From assembly GCF_026151205.1 (NCBI RefSeq), contig NC_087072.1, positions 9,173,669-9,237,668 of the forward strand: DNA of 64,000 bases, written 5' to 3'. Numbering within the stretch: the stretch's first letter is position 1; the number at the start of each line of letters is the position of its first letter. This document shows positions 15,968 to 25,187 of this stretch, one piece after another. The translations under genes and the position numbers were made by a program. The notes beneath the pieces are model-generated. The model did not search any database, was not told the origin of the DNA, and was given only the letters and a program-made list of their open reading frames with translations. The DNA is from Bolinopsis microptera. Taxonomy: Eukaryota; Ctenophora; Tentaculata; Lobata; Bolinopsidae.

Positions 15968-18226
15968 CTACGTATGGACCCGTTGGAATGGTGCTGTTGC
16001 TCTAGCCCACGGATGATCTACCAGTTTGGGTAGGTTCTTACCGTACTTGCCACACGTCTCACACGTCCGAGCAGTATCCTCGATTTGTGTGTCAAGACAA
16101 GGCCAGTATACATAAGAACGAGCTAAGCTCTTCATACCTGACATACCAATGTGGGTCGAATGTAATATACGTATCACAGTATCTCTCAACTTTACAGGGA
16201 TGACCACTCGAGCTCCCCAGGTCACACAGCCTAGTTCCACTGTCAGCTCGTCTCTCCTGCTCCAAAAAGATGCTAGTTCTCCCTCACATTTCAGGTAATC
16301 TGGCCATCCTTCCAGAATATAACACAAAACCTTGCTCAGTATCGGATCTTTCTTCATTTCTCGAGCCACCAACTCGGCGTTGAGCATGGCTTCACTCACT
16401 GTCAGAGAAAACATATCCAAACAGTCATCTTTAACCACAGTTGGGTGTCTCACCTCCTTTGGTAGTCTCGACAGCATATCACAATTTGCGTGATCTTTTG
16501 TGGTGCGATACTCGATGTCGTATTGGTAGTTCATCAGGAACAAGGCCCACCTTGTTATCCGGTTAGCTGTCATCTCTGGAATTGGTTTGTCTCCAAAGAT
16601 TCGAACTAAAGCTTTGTGATCCGTGACCAGTTTAAATCTCCTTCCATAGAGATAGATATGCAGTCTCTTTATTGACCATACTATTGCCAAAGCTTCTTTG
16701 TCCATTTGTGCATAGTTCCTTTCTGCAGACGATAAGGTTCGTGACACATACTCGATCGGGCGTTCTTCTCCATTAGGCATTATGTGAGATAATACTGCTC
16801 CTATTCCAGATTTAGACGCATCCGTATCGAGTTTCAGAGGTAGCTTAGGGTTGTAGAATGTCAACACACGACGAGAACACAACAAGTTCTTCAAACTTTG
16901 GAACGCTTCATGCTCCTCATTGGACCACTTCCACGGCACTCCCTTTGCTCTTAACCTATCTAGGGGAGCAATAACAGATGACAGGTTCGATAAATATCGT
17001 CGATAGTAGTTCACTGCACCCAGAAAACTGACCAGTTGGTCCACGTTTTTGGGTTCAGGAGCCAACTTTAAACTGTCTACTTTACTCTGTACCGGTTGTA
17101 TCCCCTCTGCTGATACTCGGTGTCCCAAGTAAATCACTTCTTTCTCCATAAGGCAGGTTTTCTCGAGTTTGCACTTGAATCCACGTCTCTCCAAGCGAGA
17201 AATCACTCTGTTCAGGTTAATCAAGTGCTCTTCGTCATTTTTACCCGATATTAGGATATCATCTATTCTGCAACAAGTCATCGGCACACCGCATAGGGTA
17301 TCATCCATTATTGACTGAAAGATTGCTGCAGAACTACTGATACCATAGGGTAATCTATTCCATTGGTACAGTCCTTTGTGTGTGTTAAGTGTCGTCAAGA
17401 CTCGGTCCTCCTCTCTAATCTGGATGTTATTGTAAGCTTTCTTGATGTCCACTTTTGAAAACTTAAGGCCACCCCGAACTGTATTAAAGCACTCTTCCGC
17501 TGTGGGCAAAGGGTACTGTCGGGTGCTCACACACTTGTTCAACGTTGACTTGTAGTCTCCACATATTCGAACAGACTCACCTCCGTCTTTCTTTACTGGA
17601 ACTAGAGGAGTCCCCCACGGGCTATCATCTACTTTGGACAGGATACCGCTTTCAACCATTGAGTTAAGTTCATCCTCAACTTTGTGTCTCAAGGCATACG
17701 GCAGGTTTCTAGCCTTCAACATTATAGGCTTGGAGTCGTCTCGCAGGACCAAACTCGCCTCCACATCCTTCACTAGTCCAAGTCCCGATTTTAACACATC
17801 ACTCAGTTTGAGCTCCTCCAAACTTCTGCACTGATCCACTCTGGTACAGTCATCATTCAGTTTTAAATCATTCTTCACGTTGGTCCCATCAGTTTGCATC
17901 ATTGGTCCCCCTCTACCGTCGCTACCTGCACATTTCTCACAGTTGTTCACCTGCTGAGAATCTTCAGAACGCTGGGTTGTCTCAATTGCCAAACGGTTGA
18001 CCAACCTGGTACTTAGCAGCTTGTCTAGCCAGTTCTCACCACAGAACTTAGTTATCCAGGGTCTCCCTAACAAAGTTGGGAAATCCTCGGCTACATACAA
18101 GTGCAAGTCCGGAACTTTTTTACCATTCATTGTCACATCCACCACTGCATAGCCATCCACGATCACCTGCTGTCCACTAGCCACTCTCAGTGTTTTCCTG
18201 CTGGGTTGTAATGTTAAACTTGACAA
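15968..18226 (-). CDS. Gypsy pol: protease C-terminus, RT, RNase H, integrase zinc domain
   Basis: About 750 codons. The first 60 residues are the C-terminal part of a retropepsin (TLLGRPWI). The RT follows, with FSKVDIKKAYNN, LPYGISSSAAIF and a catalytic IDD box (CCRIDDIL). RNase H has LDTDASKSGIGAVL, DKEALAIVW and LVTDHKAL. The end is the integrase HHCC zinc domain (ILHSTHIGMSG … CETCGKYG), and a premature stop at 15968 comes from a 2-bp insertion. The frame opens with no obvious ATG; it overlaps gag and is offset by -1, so it would need frameshifting or is the result of an indel inside the protease. It replicates the element's RNA into DNA in cytoplasmic particles. Confidence 0.85.
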   Translation of the reverse strand: MSSLTLQPSRKTLRVASGQQVIVDGYAVVDVTMNGKKVPDLHLYVAEDFPTLLGRPWITKFCGENWLDKLLSTRLVNRLAIETTQRSEDSQQVNNCEKCAGSDGRGGPMMQTDGTNVKNDLKLNDDCTRVDQCRSLEELKLSDVLKSGLGLVKDVEASLVLRDDSKPIMLKARNLPYALRHKVEDELNSMVESGILSKVDDSPWGTPLVPVKKDGGESVRICGDYKSTLNKCVSTRQYPLPTAEECFNTVRGGLKFSKVDIKKAYNNIQIREEDRVLTTLNTHKGLYQWNRLPYGISSSAAIFQSIMDDTLCGVPMTCCRIDDILISGKNDEEHLINLNRVISRLERRGFKCKLEKTCLMEKEVIYLGHRVSAEGIQPVQSKVDSLKLAPEPKNVDQLVSFLGAVNYYRRYLSNLSSVIAPLDRLRAKGVPWKWSNEEHEAFQSLKNLLCSRRVLTFYNPKLPLKLDTDASKSGIGAVLSHIMPNGEERPIEYVSRTLSSAERNYAQMDKEALAIVWSIKRLHIYLYGRRFKLVTDHKALVRIFGDKPIPEMTANRITRWALFLMNYQYDIEYRTTKDHANCDMLSRLPKEVRHPTVVKDDCLDMFSLTVSEAMLNAELVAREMKKDPILSKVLCYILEGWPDYLKCEGELASFWSRRDELTVELGCVTWGARVVIPVKLRDTVIRILHSTHIGMSGMKSLARSYVYWPCLDTQIEDTARTCETCGKYGKNLPKLVDHPWARATAPFQRVHT

Positions 18227-19458
18227 ACCACAGCACAGGACACTAAGACACGTTTACTGACAACAGATACCGCCGAACCAGAATCAAATTCCATATTTAA
18301 GATTTTACCGTTAATCAATACATCAACTGTCGGTTTACCTTCCAACTGGTTCACATCATAAATCAATTTATCGGAATTAGAATTAGATTCAGCACTATTC
18401 AATTTAAACTTGGAATCAGCAATATTTTCATGCAACCGAGAAATCGTACAAATCCCCAAAGAATTTACAATTATGGAACAATTATCATGCAACTGTGATC
18501 GCTCATTAACTTCTATGAAGTTACACTGAAGCCCATAAAACTCCTCGTCGAGAATGCTGTTGCAGTTGTCGTCAAACTCTTGTAGTTCTGCATCGCTGTC
18601 TACATTGTTGACATCTCGCTTGTTCCAATTATTCCTACACTTGCTACTGATGTGCCCAAGTCCCGAACATTCGTAACATCTCACCTCACATTTATCAGCC
18701 TCATGACCCCTTAAACCACACTTCTTACACTTGGTTTTTGATTTGTTGTTTGAGTCCCAATTTTCCGGCTGATATTGTTTTTTGTCCATTTGAGATGACT
18801 CCCCCTTCTTCAGATAAGGGTTATTTACTGTTCTCTTGAATGTTGGATGTTTACTATACTTAACACTGTTCACTGTGGCAGACATACTACCATGCATTCC
18901 TTGAGCCTCTTTCTGAGCTTGCTCTCTGTTGAGCGCTTCTCTTATGGCTGTTTCCAGATCCAAATCTGTTTTGACCAACAGTTCCGATACCAGTTTCTCG
19001 TCCTTCAGACCGCACAGAATCTGATCTAGCAAAGCTTCGTTATAGTTTGTGCCAAATTCACACTCATTTGCCAGTGACCTTAATCTTGATATAAAGCTGG
19101 CTCCAGACTCATCTGACTGCTGACGTCCACTCCTAAATTTGTGCCTTTGAGCGAATTTAGTAGGTGCCGGTGCCAGGTGGTCCAATAACAACTTCCTCAG
19201 TCTTGGATGGTTCGAGTCAGCTACATTCTCCGGCGCACACAAAGCTTTTAAAAGCTTGAATATTTCAGCATCACATTTAGATATGAACACCGCTACATTC
19301 TTTTTTATGATCAAGGTTCGCTCTGCTGCGTTACTGCTGTCTTCTGCTAGGTCCGGCACTGTCCCCATCCAAGAATTGGCCAGGGCGTGAAAATCAAACC
19401 TTTCTAACCAACTTTTCACGTCCGCCATTAGTGACAGGTTCTCCAACTTGTTTGCCAT
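18214..19458 (-). CDS. Gypsy gag with two zinc knuckles and N-terminal half of the protease
   Basis: 414 codons from the ATG at 19458; the frame extends into the LTR without an ATG, so this start is preferred. The N-terminal 200 residues are capsid-like (FISRLRSLANECEFG resembles the gag homology region of gypsy elements). Two CX2CX4HX4C zinc knuckles follow (CKKCGLRGHEADKC and CYECSGLGHISSKC), which bind the element's RNA. Near the end is the aspartic protease active site FDSGSAVSVVS, with DSG in place of the commoner DTG. The ORF stops a few codons later, and the protease continues in the pol frame. The ATG lies only 13 nt from the LTR, inside the tRNA-primer site. Confidence 0.85.
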   Translation of the reverse strand: MANKLENLSLMADVKSWLERFDFHALANSWMGTVPDLAEDSSNAAERTLIIKKNVAVFISKCDAEIFKLLKALCAPENVADSNHPRLRKLLLDHLAPAPTKFAQRHKFRSGRQQSDESGASFISRLRSLANECEFGTNYNEALLDQILCGLKDEKLVSELLVKTDLDLETAIREALNREQAQKEAQGMHGSMSATVNSVKYSKHPTFKRTVNNPYLKKGESSQMDKKQYQPENWDSNNKSKTKCKKCGLRGHEADKCEVRCYECSGLGHISSKCRNNWNKRDVNNVDSDAELQEFDDNCNSILDEEFYGLQCNFIEVNERSQLHDNCSIIVNSLGICTISRLHENIADSKFKLNSAESNSNSDKLIYDVNQLEGKPTVDVLINGKILNMEFDSGSAVSVVSKRVLVSCAVVCQV

Positions 19459-19469
19459 CCTCGTCGCCA
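19452..19469 (-). promoter_or_regulatory. Putative primer-binding site
   Basis: Two bases after the 5' LTR the minus strand reads TGGCGACGAGGATGGC. TGG complements a tRNA CCA end. The gag ATG lies within it. The priming tRNA cannot be named from this alone. Confidence 0.55.
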
Positions 19470-19471
19470 GT

Positions 19472-19592
19472 TGATATAACAAGGAACAGTCTATTTGGAA
19501 CTAGCCATAAGAGGCTAGGGAAGTTCATTGATTAGTAAATATGATTAGTAAATATAACAATATCAATTATAGTAATAATACAATATATAACA
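19472..19592 (-). repeat. 5' LTR of the gypsy element
   Basis: 121 bp, TG…CA, matching 410-530. Its outer end (CA) is abutted by a later insertion at 19596 that shares the bases ACAGTT. Confidence 0.85.
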
Positions 19593-20102
19593 GTTGGGGG
19601 GGTGTAACCCAAAAAACCCAACTCCTACCCAAGAAAAGGTAATACTGGGATTGGGTTTTTTTGGGTTTTTTTGGGTTTTTTAAACAAAATTTAAACAAAA
19701 TTCTAGCCATTTCATTAATTGTATTGAATGTGAATTATTTCCCACTGAGTCTTACCTACGTGTTGTTCTCATGTCTTAACTTAATAGATAGTTTACATAG
19801 TATATGAGTGTGTTTATATTGATAGTATGTTATCACGATAGCAAACAGGATGTCTCGATCATCGAGATATAATCCATATGAATGCACAAAGTGGAAATGT
19901 GCCAAATGTGGCAAATGTGTTCTCCTGTCATGGATTATGGAAGGAGGCTATGACGAAGGTCAAGGGCAAGTCAAAGCACATGACTTAAATTACTTGACTT
20001 AAGGCGGCTTCAGAGTCCGAGTCTCAATGATGTGTCTCCAAAGCTTTCTGTCCGCCATAAGCTCCTTAATCTCCCCAGTGTTCTTGAGTACGGTGTCACT
20101 TA

Positions 20103-20661
20103 TTAGGTTATCGATGAAAGTGAGCGGTGGTCTGCCCCTCCCTCTGGTCCCATGGCTAGGTTCGCGAAGGAGAAGTTGGTGTACTGCCAGGTCATCATAT
20201 CGCTGGATCTCTGGATGTGCCCAGCCGACCTCATTCTTCTGGCCTGTATCTTCGAACTAACTCTTGGGAGTGATTTAAAGACCTCTTTGTTGGTGCGATG
20301 TTCCTTCCAGTCCACGTTTAGGGCCATCCAAAGCATTTTACTGTAACATCCGTCTATTCTTTTCAAAGATTCTGTCATTGTCCACGTTTCCGTTCCATAC
20401 ATGAAGATTGATTCAACTGTAGCCTTGAAACAGACGGATCTTTAAATCTCGGCTCAAATTGGACCTCCATATAGCCTTCATTTTGTGGTAGGCAGCCCAT
20501 GCCTTGGCCTTGCGTACCCTAAAGTCGTGCTCTGTTGTACTTATCCAGGCTCCTGGGTAGAAAAAATCCTCAACTTCCTCTAAGGCATGTCCGTCCTTAG
20601 AAGTTATTGTGTGTGGCTCCTCTTCTACTAAATTAACAGTAAGATGCTTGGTTTTAGACAA
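20103..20661 (-). pseudogene. LINE reverse transcriptase C-terminal fragment
   Basis: Two minus-strand frames, 20661-20413 and 20402-20103, encode the region after the RT core of an APE-type LINE. The first has VEDFFYPGAWISTTEHDFRV and KAWAAYHKMKAIW; the second has YGTETWTMTESLKRIDGCYS and SSKIQARRMRSAGHIQRS. They are consecutive parts of one ORF separated by a frameshift near 20405. The catalytic RT half is missing. With the endonuclease piece at 20786-21238 it forms an internally deleted LINE inside the TIR element. Confidence 0.75.
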
Positions 20662-20785
20662 AAGAGATTTTCTGCCTCCTCATCAGATGAGGCTTCTGTA
20701 GGACTGCAGCATGTGATGACAGTGAGCCTGCGCTTTCCATTGAAAGACATGGTGAGGATCCTTGCGCTGTAAGATTTTATTAGAC

Positions 20786-21238
20786 TTAAATAGCCTCATA
20801 TGCTGTCCTCGTCAATATGATTCCTACTCTCCCATTAGAAGCGCCAGCTGCGTTTCTCCACGCAGATGAGGTCACTAGATGAATCCCTTTGTTCATCTTT
20901 TCTATCCTGGTAGGCTCAGAATGCACTACATGATGTTCTTGCAGGCCAAGGATGTGCAGTTTGATTCGAGAAAATAGTTCTGCAAGTTCGATGCGTTTGT
21001 GCTGTTCTCTGGCTGTTCTTATGTTAAATGTGCTAACCTTAGCAGTCCTTTTACATGATACAATACAATTGATGTTCATATTTTTTTGATGTTTTCTTGT
21101 TTGACTTTCTGTAGAAATAGGTTGTCGTGTTGTGGAGACCGAGTTATCAGCTTCTGTAATAGCAGCGTAATTACCCCCGCAACCACTTCCACTAGAAAAA
21201 TAAGGGGCTTTAACCCTTAAGCTGTTGATAAGATTCAT
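20786..21238 (-). pseudogene. LINE AP-type endonuclease N-terminal fragment
   Basis: 150 codons. After a Ser/Thr-rich leader comes the start of an endonuclease domain: VSTFNIRTAREQHKRIELAE, LHILGLQEHHVVHS, then SNGRVGIIL. It ends at a stop after AYEAI (20786), where the rest of the endonuclease and most of the RT are deleted. It lies 5' of the RT remnant on the same strand, as expected for one original LINE. Confidence 0.65.
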
Positions 21239-22769
21239 CTTGACTTTTCAGTTGGCTCACAATCCTGTGCAGTCCCCTGCACATTGGCAGTGGATTGTGT
21301 TCTTAACTCTTGCGCCACTAAAAGAGTAAAAGGTTAAGGCAATCCGCTTGAACAAAAGCCATCTTTAACTCTCACCATAATATCTTGGGTATCTTGAGCA
21401 TGTAATTGCACGGACATATGCTATACAAGACAAATGTGACACTTCCTTTTTCTACCAAACAGCATCAGTTGTAATCCTTACCCAATCGTCACCTGCTCCA
21501 GTGTGGGACGTTCCGATTTTATCCCAAAGCATAAGGAGGTTAGAGTGAGAACAGAGCTACACTTTAGCGGGGACTAACCCTTCCCCTGACTACCTCGTTA
21601 CCCGGTACCCCGGGCATAGGGAGCCGTATTCTGACTACCAGAGTGTGGTCCAGTCTAGCTGGGTCATAGTAGACTAGGTTGAACAGGGTAACAGCCAACA
21701 CCTCTTTAGCTACTGTGCAATCCACAGTAAAGATTTACGAGTCTCAAAGCCTCTTGTAGACCAAGAGTTAAGGAGTCAATAGATCAAATTATTGAACTTC
21801 CGGGGCTCAATGTCTCCCGTCGACCGTCCTGCCTTTAGCCTGGACCCCCTGTCCAGTATCCAGTCTTCACCACGTGGAGGTAGTGGCTTTCATCATGCTG
21901 TCCGATGAGTGTCTGGAAGAGGGCACCAGCAGGATACCCCTTTTCAAAGTTCTGGGAGCCTCACATCAGACCAGGGCTTCCACCCAGCTTCTATCCAGCG
22001 GTGACGCCTTGGGCCACCTAAGCTTCACACAACCATTGAAAGACCACCTGCCTACTTGTAAAAATGTTGATGATGCGATAAGAACACTGTAACTTTGAAG
22101 GAAAGGCTTTCCAACCATCTTCTGACGGAGCAGAGAGTGACGAAGCGGAAACAGATGACGAAGAAGAGGAAGTGGAGGATATTGACTCATCAGAGGAATG
22201 GGCGAAAATAGTAACTGTGTATGGTGATGCTCTGCATCATGATACGGCTGTTGAGGTTTGCCTCAATGGAGGGCGAGATCGAATGCCATCCCAGTCAAGA
22301 TTTTAACGACTCCAGGGCCATAAACAAGCGAAGATATCACTTAATATCACATGTGATCATGCAGCTGATGGTAACTGCAAGATTCTTTCAGTTGGAGATA
22401 GAGCATGGTTTCTCGTTAAGCCTTTAAGCGGATGATCAGGAAAACGGAAACAGAGATCGTGAAGGTGAGAAGAAAGGCTTTATTCCTCTCGTACCAGTTG
22501 CGGTCAGGGTTGGGGTCATCAGTGAGTTGCGTCCCTACTAACTCAGTTTGCCATGGCCATCGAAGTGAGCATTACATATGGCTGATATCATATCTGGATG
22601 GCCAACTTCTTCTGAGCACATCAGTGAATAAAATACTGCTTTTGGGTGATATTTAAGCGATTATATCTATTGTGATGTTGTAGTGATGAACAACAACAGT
22701 GATGTTGTACTGATAATTGTTTTGCTAGGTGCCTATATGATTTTATTTCCTTCAAATGAAAAATTTGTA
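21239..22769. other. Interior of the TIR element, no gene identified
   Basis: 1.5 kb with short open frames only. The plus strand near 22110-22210 would encode an acidic stretch (ESDEAETDDEEEEVEDIDSS) but has no start, partner exons or domain I can defend. It may be LINE 5' UTR plus captured host sequence. Confidence 0.35.
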
Positions 22770-23073
22770 AAAAACCCAAAAAAACCCAACTCCTACCCTG
22801 AAAAAGGTCATACTGGGATTGGGTTTTTTTGGGTTTTTTTGGGTTACACCCCCCCCCCCCACAGTTTTACCTGGATAAATTAAGTGCTGATAAACTAGAA
22901 CTATTCTAACTCTGATTTGCCAGGTACCCTTTTAACAGGGTAACTTCATCTCCCTAGCAAATTATTTTTTGTTGAATCAGAGCTTGACTGTCGTCTTGGC
23001 TTCTCTGAAGGGATGTCTGATCAAAGTGCTGGTATTTGAAATAGGTGGAGGTCGATTGGTAGTTCAACTTACA

Positions 23074-24059
23074 TGGACACGTTCATTTGAGTTTGAGAAT
23101 ATTGGTAAACAAAAATGAGAGTGTTTTCGACGATAGTGACTTAATTTTCGAATCTATTAACCCAGCTCTGAAGTTCTGAACATTATCCACGTGACCCATA
23201 CTCCCATGTGCACTGCTCAGAAATAAAATGTATTGTTGTAAGGCACTATAATTTTTTAAATGTCACATTTTTGTGACTTAGTTAACTGTAGCTGCCCAAT
23301 TAACATTCCTTGGTCTTAAATATAGTCAATCTAACAATTGTGATATAACATTGGTTAAAGGGCACAGATCCAGTGGCGTAACGTTGCTTGTTAGCGACCC
23401 CCCCCCCCCCCCCCCCCCCCTTGAAAATGCGCCCACCTGCTGGCGCCCCTTCCCCTTTTGGCGCCTCTCCCTTAAAATGAACAAATCCTAAAAATCCTGT
23501 TTCTACAGCAAAACACGCAGTTTTGCTAGTACCTCAGTTAAGTTTTTCAAAATTATCCCACATTCAAACGACGATTTTGTGCCCCCCCCCCCCCCCCCCC
23601 CCCCCTAAGATGGTTACACCACTGCACGGATTAAGCTGTCATACGGCAATATTTGGATAACTTTGTCACACTCATAATACGATACCTCTTTTTTACTGTG
23701 AGGTGTACTCGAACCCTTCGAACTTATAATGTGATGGTTCTTCTATCGATTGCAGCCCTAAAGAGAAAAGACAACTTTTTAGGAAATGACATATTACTAC
23801 CACATAATAACTCATTTTTATGTCCGTCACATGTTTATAGTGTGACAAAGTAGACATTTCCGTGCCGGCCATATTTAGGCGATATCCTATCACCTGTTTA
23901 GGATATCGTTATGTGACAAAGTTTGCCTAGAGGATAAGACGATTATCCTAACCATGAAGGGTTTAAATAATTTCATAGTTGACAAATTCAACTATGCCGT
24001 GCCTTTTAATAAGGCCACTAATATTTACCAATATTCTCAAACTCAAATGAACGTGTCCA
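23074..24059. mobile_element. 986-bp TIR element with perfect 36-bp inverted ends
   Basis: The bases 23074-23109 (TGGACACGTTCATTTGAG…) and 24024-24059 are perfect reverse complements over 36 bp. There is no transposase; related GTGACAAAGT motifs occur inside in both orientations (near 23660, 23841 and 23914). A hAT-like MITE (23371-23624) is nested inside. No clear TSD beyond CA. It is a non-autonomous DNA transposon of undetermined superfamily. Confidence 0.75.
23371..23624. mobile_element. hAT-like MITE, CAGTGGCGTAAC family, copy 1
   Basis: Starts CAGTGGCGTAAC and ends GGTTACACCACTG, with long C runs inside both arms (23398-23420 and 23582-23605). The flanks CACAGATC and CACGGATT fit a diverged 8-bp TSD. 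Two further copies are at 46371-46700 and 47340-47572. Confidence 0.7.
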
Positions 24060-24440
24060 CATATTATCTTCAATGCACTTAGGTGAATACTTTTGCTATT
24101 GCTCAAACGACATTTTTCATGTGCCTATTTCATGTACCAGGACTTTAAGATATATACTTGATTACTCCCAGTACTCCATATATTGACAAGTATGTCTTAA
24201 GTAACAATTTATCTTGTACTTCATTTCGTTTGTACCCACTAGATGCGATCTAGGGCTTAGTAAATAATGATAACAATTTTTATGCGCTTAGTTAAATACA
24301 TCTGCTACGGTGTGAACGTATTTTTTCATGCAATTGTGGGCTAAGTAAATAACAAAGCTTAATCAAAATATGTTTTTTTTTAATTATCAATTAATGAACA
24401 GCTACAGATTATACTAATCAACATTAACAACACTAACAGG

Positions 24441-25187
24441 ATGGATAATTATAGATACGCTCTTTTTAATGAAGGTTTTGTGTCCAAGTACCCCAAAGTA
24501 ACATTGGCTCTTTTCCTTGTTACTGCAGCAGGTTACAGCGAATTTTCGAAGATGTCACTGTCATACAATGTATGCAATGAGTTTAAAATCAATGAAGAAT
24601 ACATTCAGCACCCTGATGTTGAGTTAGAATCTGTCACGACTAAAATGCTATTCAAGATTTCCTTTGGCTTCATCCTCATCTTTCTTCTAGCAGCAGAAAC
24701 AGCCCAAAATGGATTGAGCTTTTATGACACTTGTGGTTCAGCCATCCGAAATGTTCTACACTACTGTGCATACGTTTTATGTGGTATGTACTGGTCAGGT
24801 ATATTTCTGTGGGTTGTAAAGCTGAGAGTTGGAAGATTAAGGCCATGCTTTATCGAGGGTTGTAAATTATCTAACATCAATGGCACAGACGAATCAAGTT
24901 TGCTAGATATCTCTGCATGTACAAATACCAAGTATCATTATTATTGTCAATCTTTCTTTTCTGGACATGCTATGTTAGCTTTTTACAGTTTTATGAGTCT
25001 TGCAGGCTATGTTTATCATAAAAAAATAAAATGGAGTAATTTATTGTATGTTGTGCTTATTTGCATTCCAAGTTGGATTGGTTGTACTCGGATAATTGAT
25101 AACCAACATCATCCCTCTGATGTTTTAGTTGGGGCCTGTGTTGGGTCATTGTCTGCCTTATTTACCTTTTTTCTTGTAAACAATTGA
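24441..25187 (+). CDS. Lipid phosphate phosphatase (PAP2 superfamily), single exon
   Basis: 248 aa. All three PAP2 signatures are present: KLRVGRLRP (K127…R134-P135), SGH at 174-176, and the R217…H223…D227 motif in TRIIDNQHHPSD, where the usual first Ser is Thr. About six hydrophobic segments (near 18-36, 66-84, 102-126, 172-192, 199-214, 228-246) fit the six-pass LPP fold. The active site would face the lumen or outside, and an N-glycosylation site (NGT, 147-149) lies in the catalytic loop. The family dephosphorylates phosphatidate, lysophosphatidate and sphingosine-1-phosphate. The start is the first ATG after a stop-rich AT stretch. At 248 aa it is somewhat shorter than typical animal PLPP1-3 proteins, with short tails. 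The exact substrate is unknown. Confidence 0.85.
   Translation: MDNYRYALFNEGFVSKYPKVTLALFLVTAAGYSEFSKMSLSYNVCNEFKINEEYIQHPDVELESVTTKMLFKISFGFILIFLLAAETAQNGLSFYDTCGSAIRNVLHYCAYVLCGMYWSGIFLWVVKLRVGRLRPCFIEGCKLSNINGTDESSLLDISACTNTKYHYYCQSFFSGHAMLAFYSFMSLAGYVYHKKIKWSNLLYVVLICIPSWIGCTRIIDNQHHPSDVLVGACVGSLSALFTFFLVNN

Larger units (their letters stand above)
410..19592 (-). mobile_element. Ty3/gypsy LTR retrotransposon, interrupted by nested insertions
   Basis: Two identical-looking 121-bp LTRs (410-530 and 19472-19592) begin TG and end CA. In minus-strand order the element runs 5' LTR, primer-binding-like site, gag with two zinc knuckles, aspartic protease, RT, RNase H, integrase, pol tail, polypurine tract, 3' LTR. 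The TSD is GTTTT at 405-409 and at 22864-22868; the second copy is displaced because another element (19596-22860) later entered at the LTR edge. Inside, pol is broken by insertions at about 15310-15748, 13795-14668 and 1046-11391, and by frameshifts in the protease and integrase. The copy is dead, but the near-identical LTRs suggest a fairly recent insertion. The LTR is unusually short for this class. Gypsy identity rests on the RT/RNase H/integrase order. Confidence 0.85.
19596..22860. mobile_element. 3.27-kb TIR element with G-run termini carrying a gutted LINE
   Basis: It begins GGGGGGTGTAACCC and ends GGGTTACACCCC, with a long C run at 22849-22860. The TSD is ACAGTT (19590-19595 and 22861-22866). 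Just inside each end, the same sub-block (ACCCAACTCCTACCC … ACTGGGATTGGG) and runs of GGGTTTTTTT occur, so the ends share both inverted and direct repeats. The interior holds broken minus-strand LINE pieces (20103-21238) and no recognisable transposase. The 6-bp TSD does not by itself fix a superfamily. Confidence 0.7.

Noticed and set aside
22090-22430. Acidic open stretch as a transposase fragment
   Set aside because: No DDE/DDD pattern or domain could be seen; composition alone is not enough.
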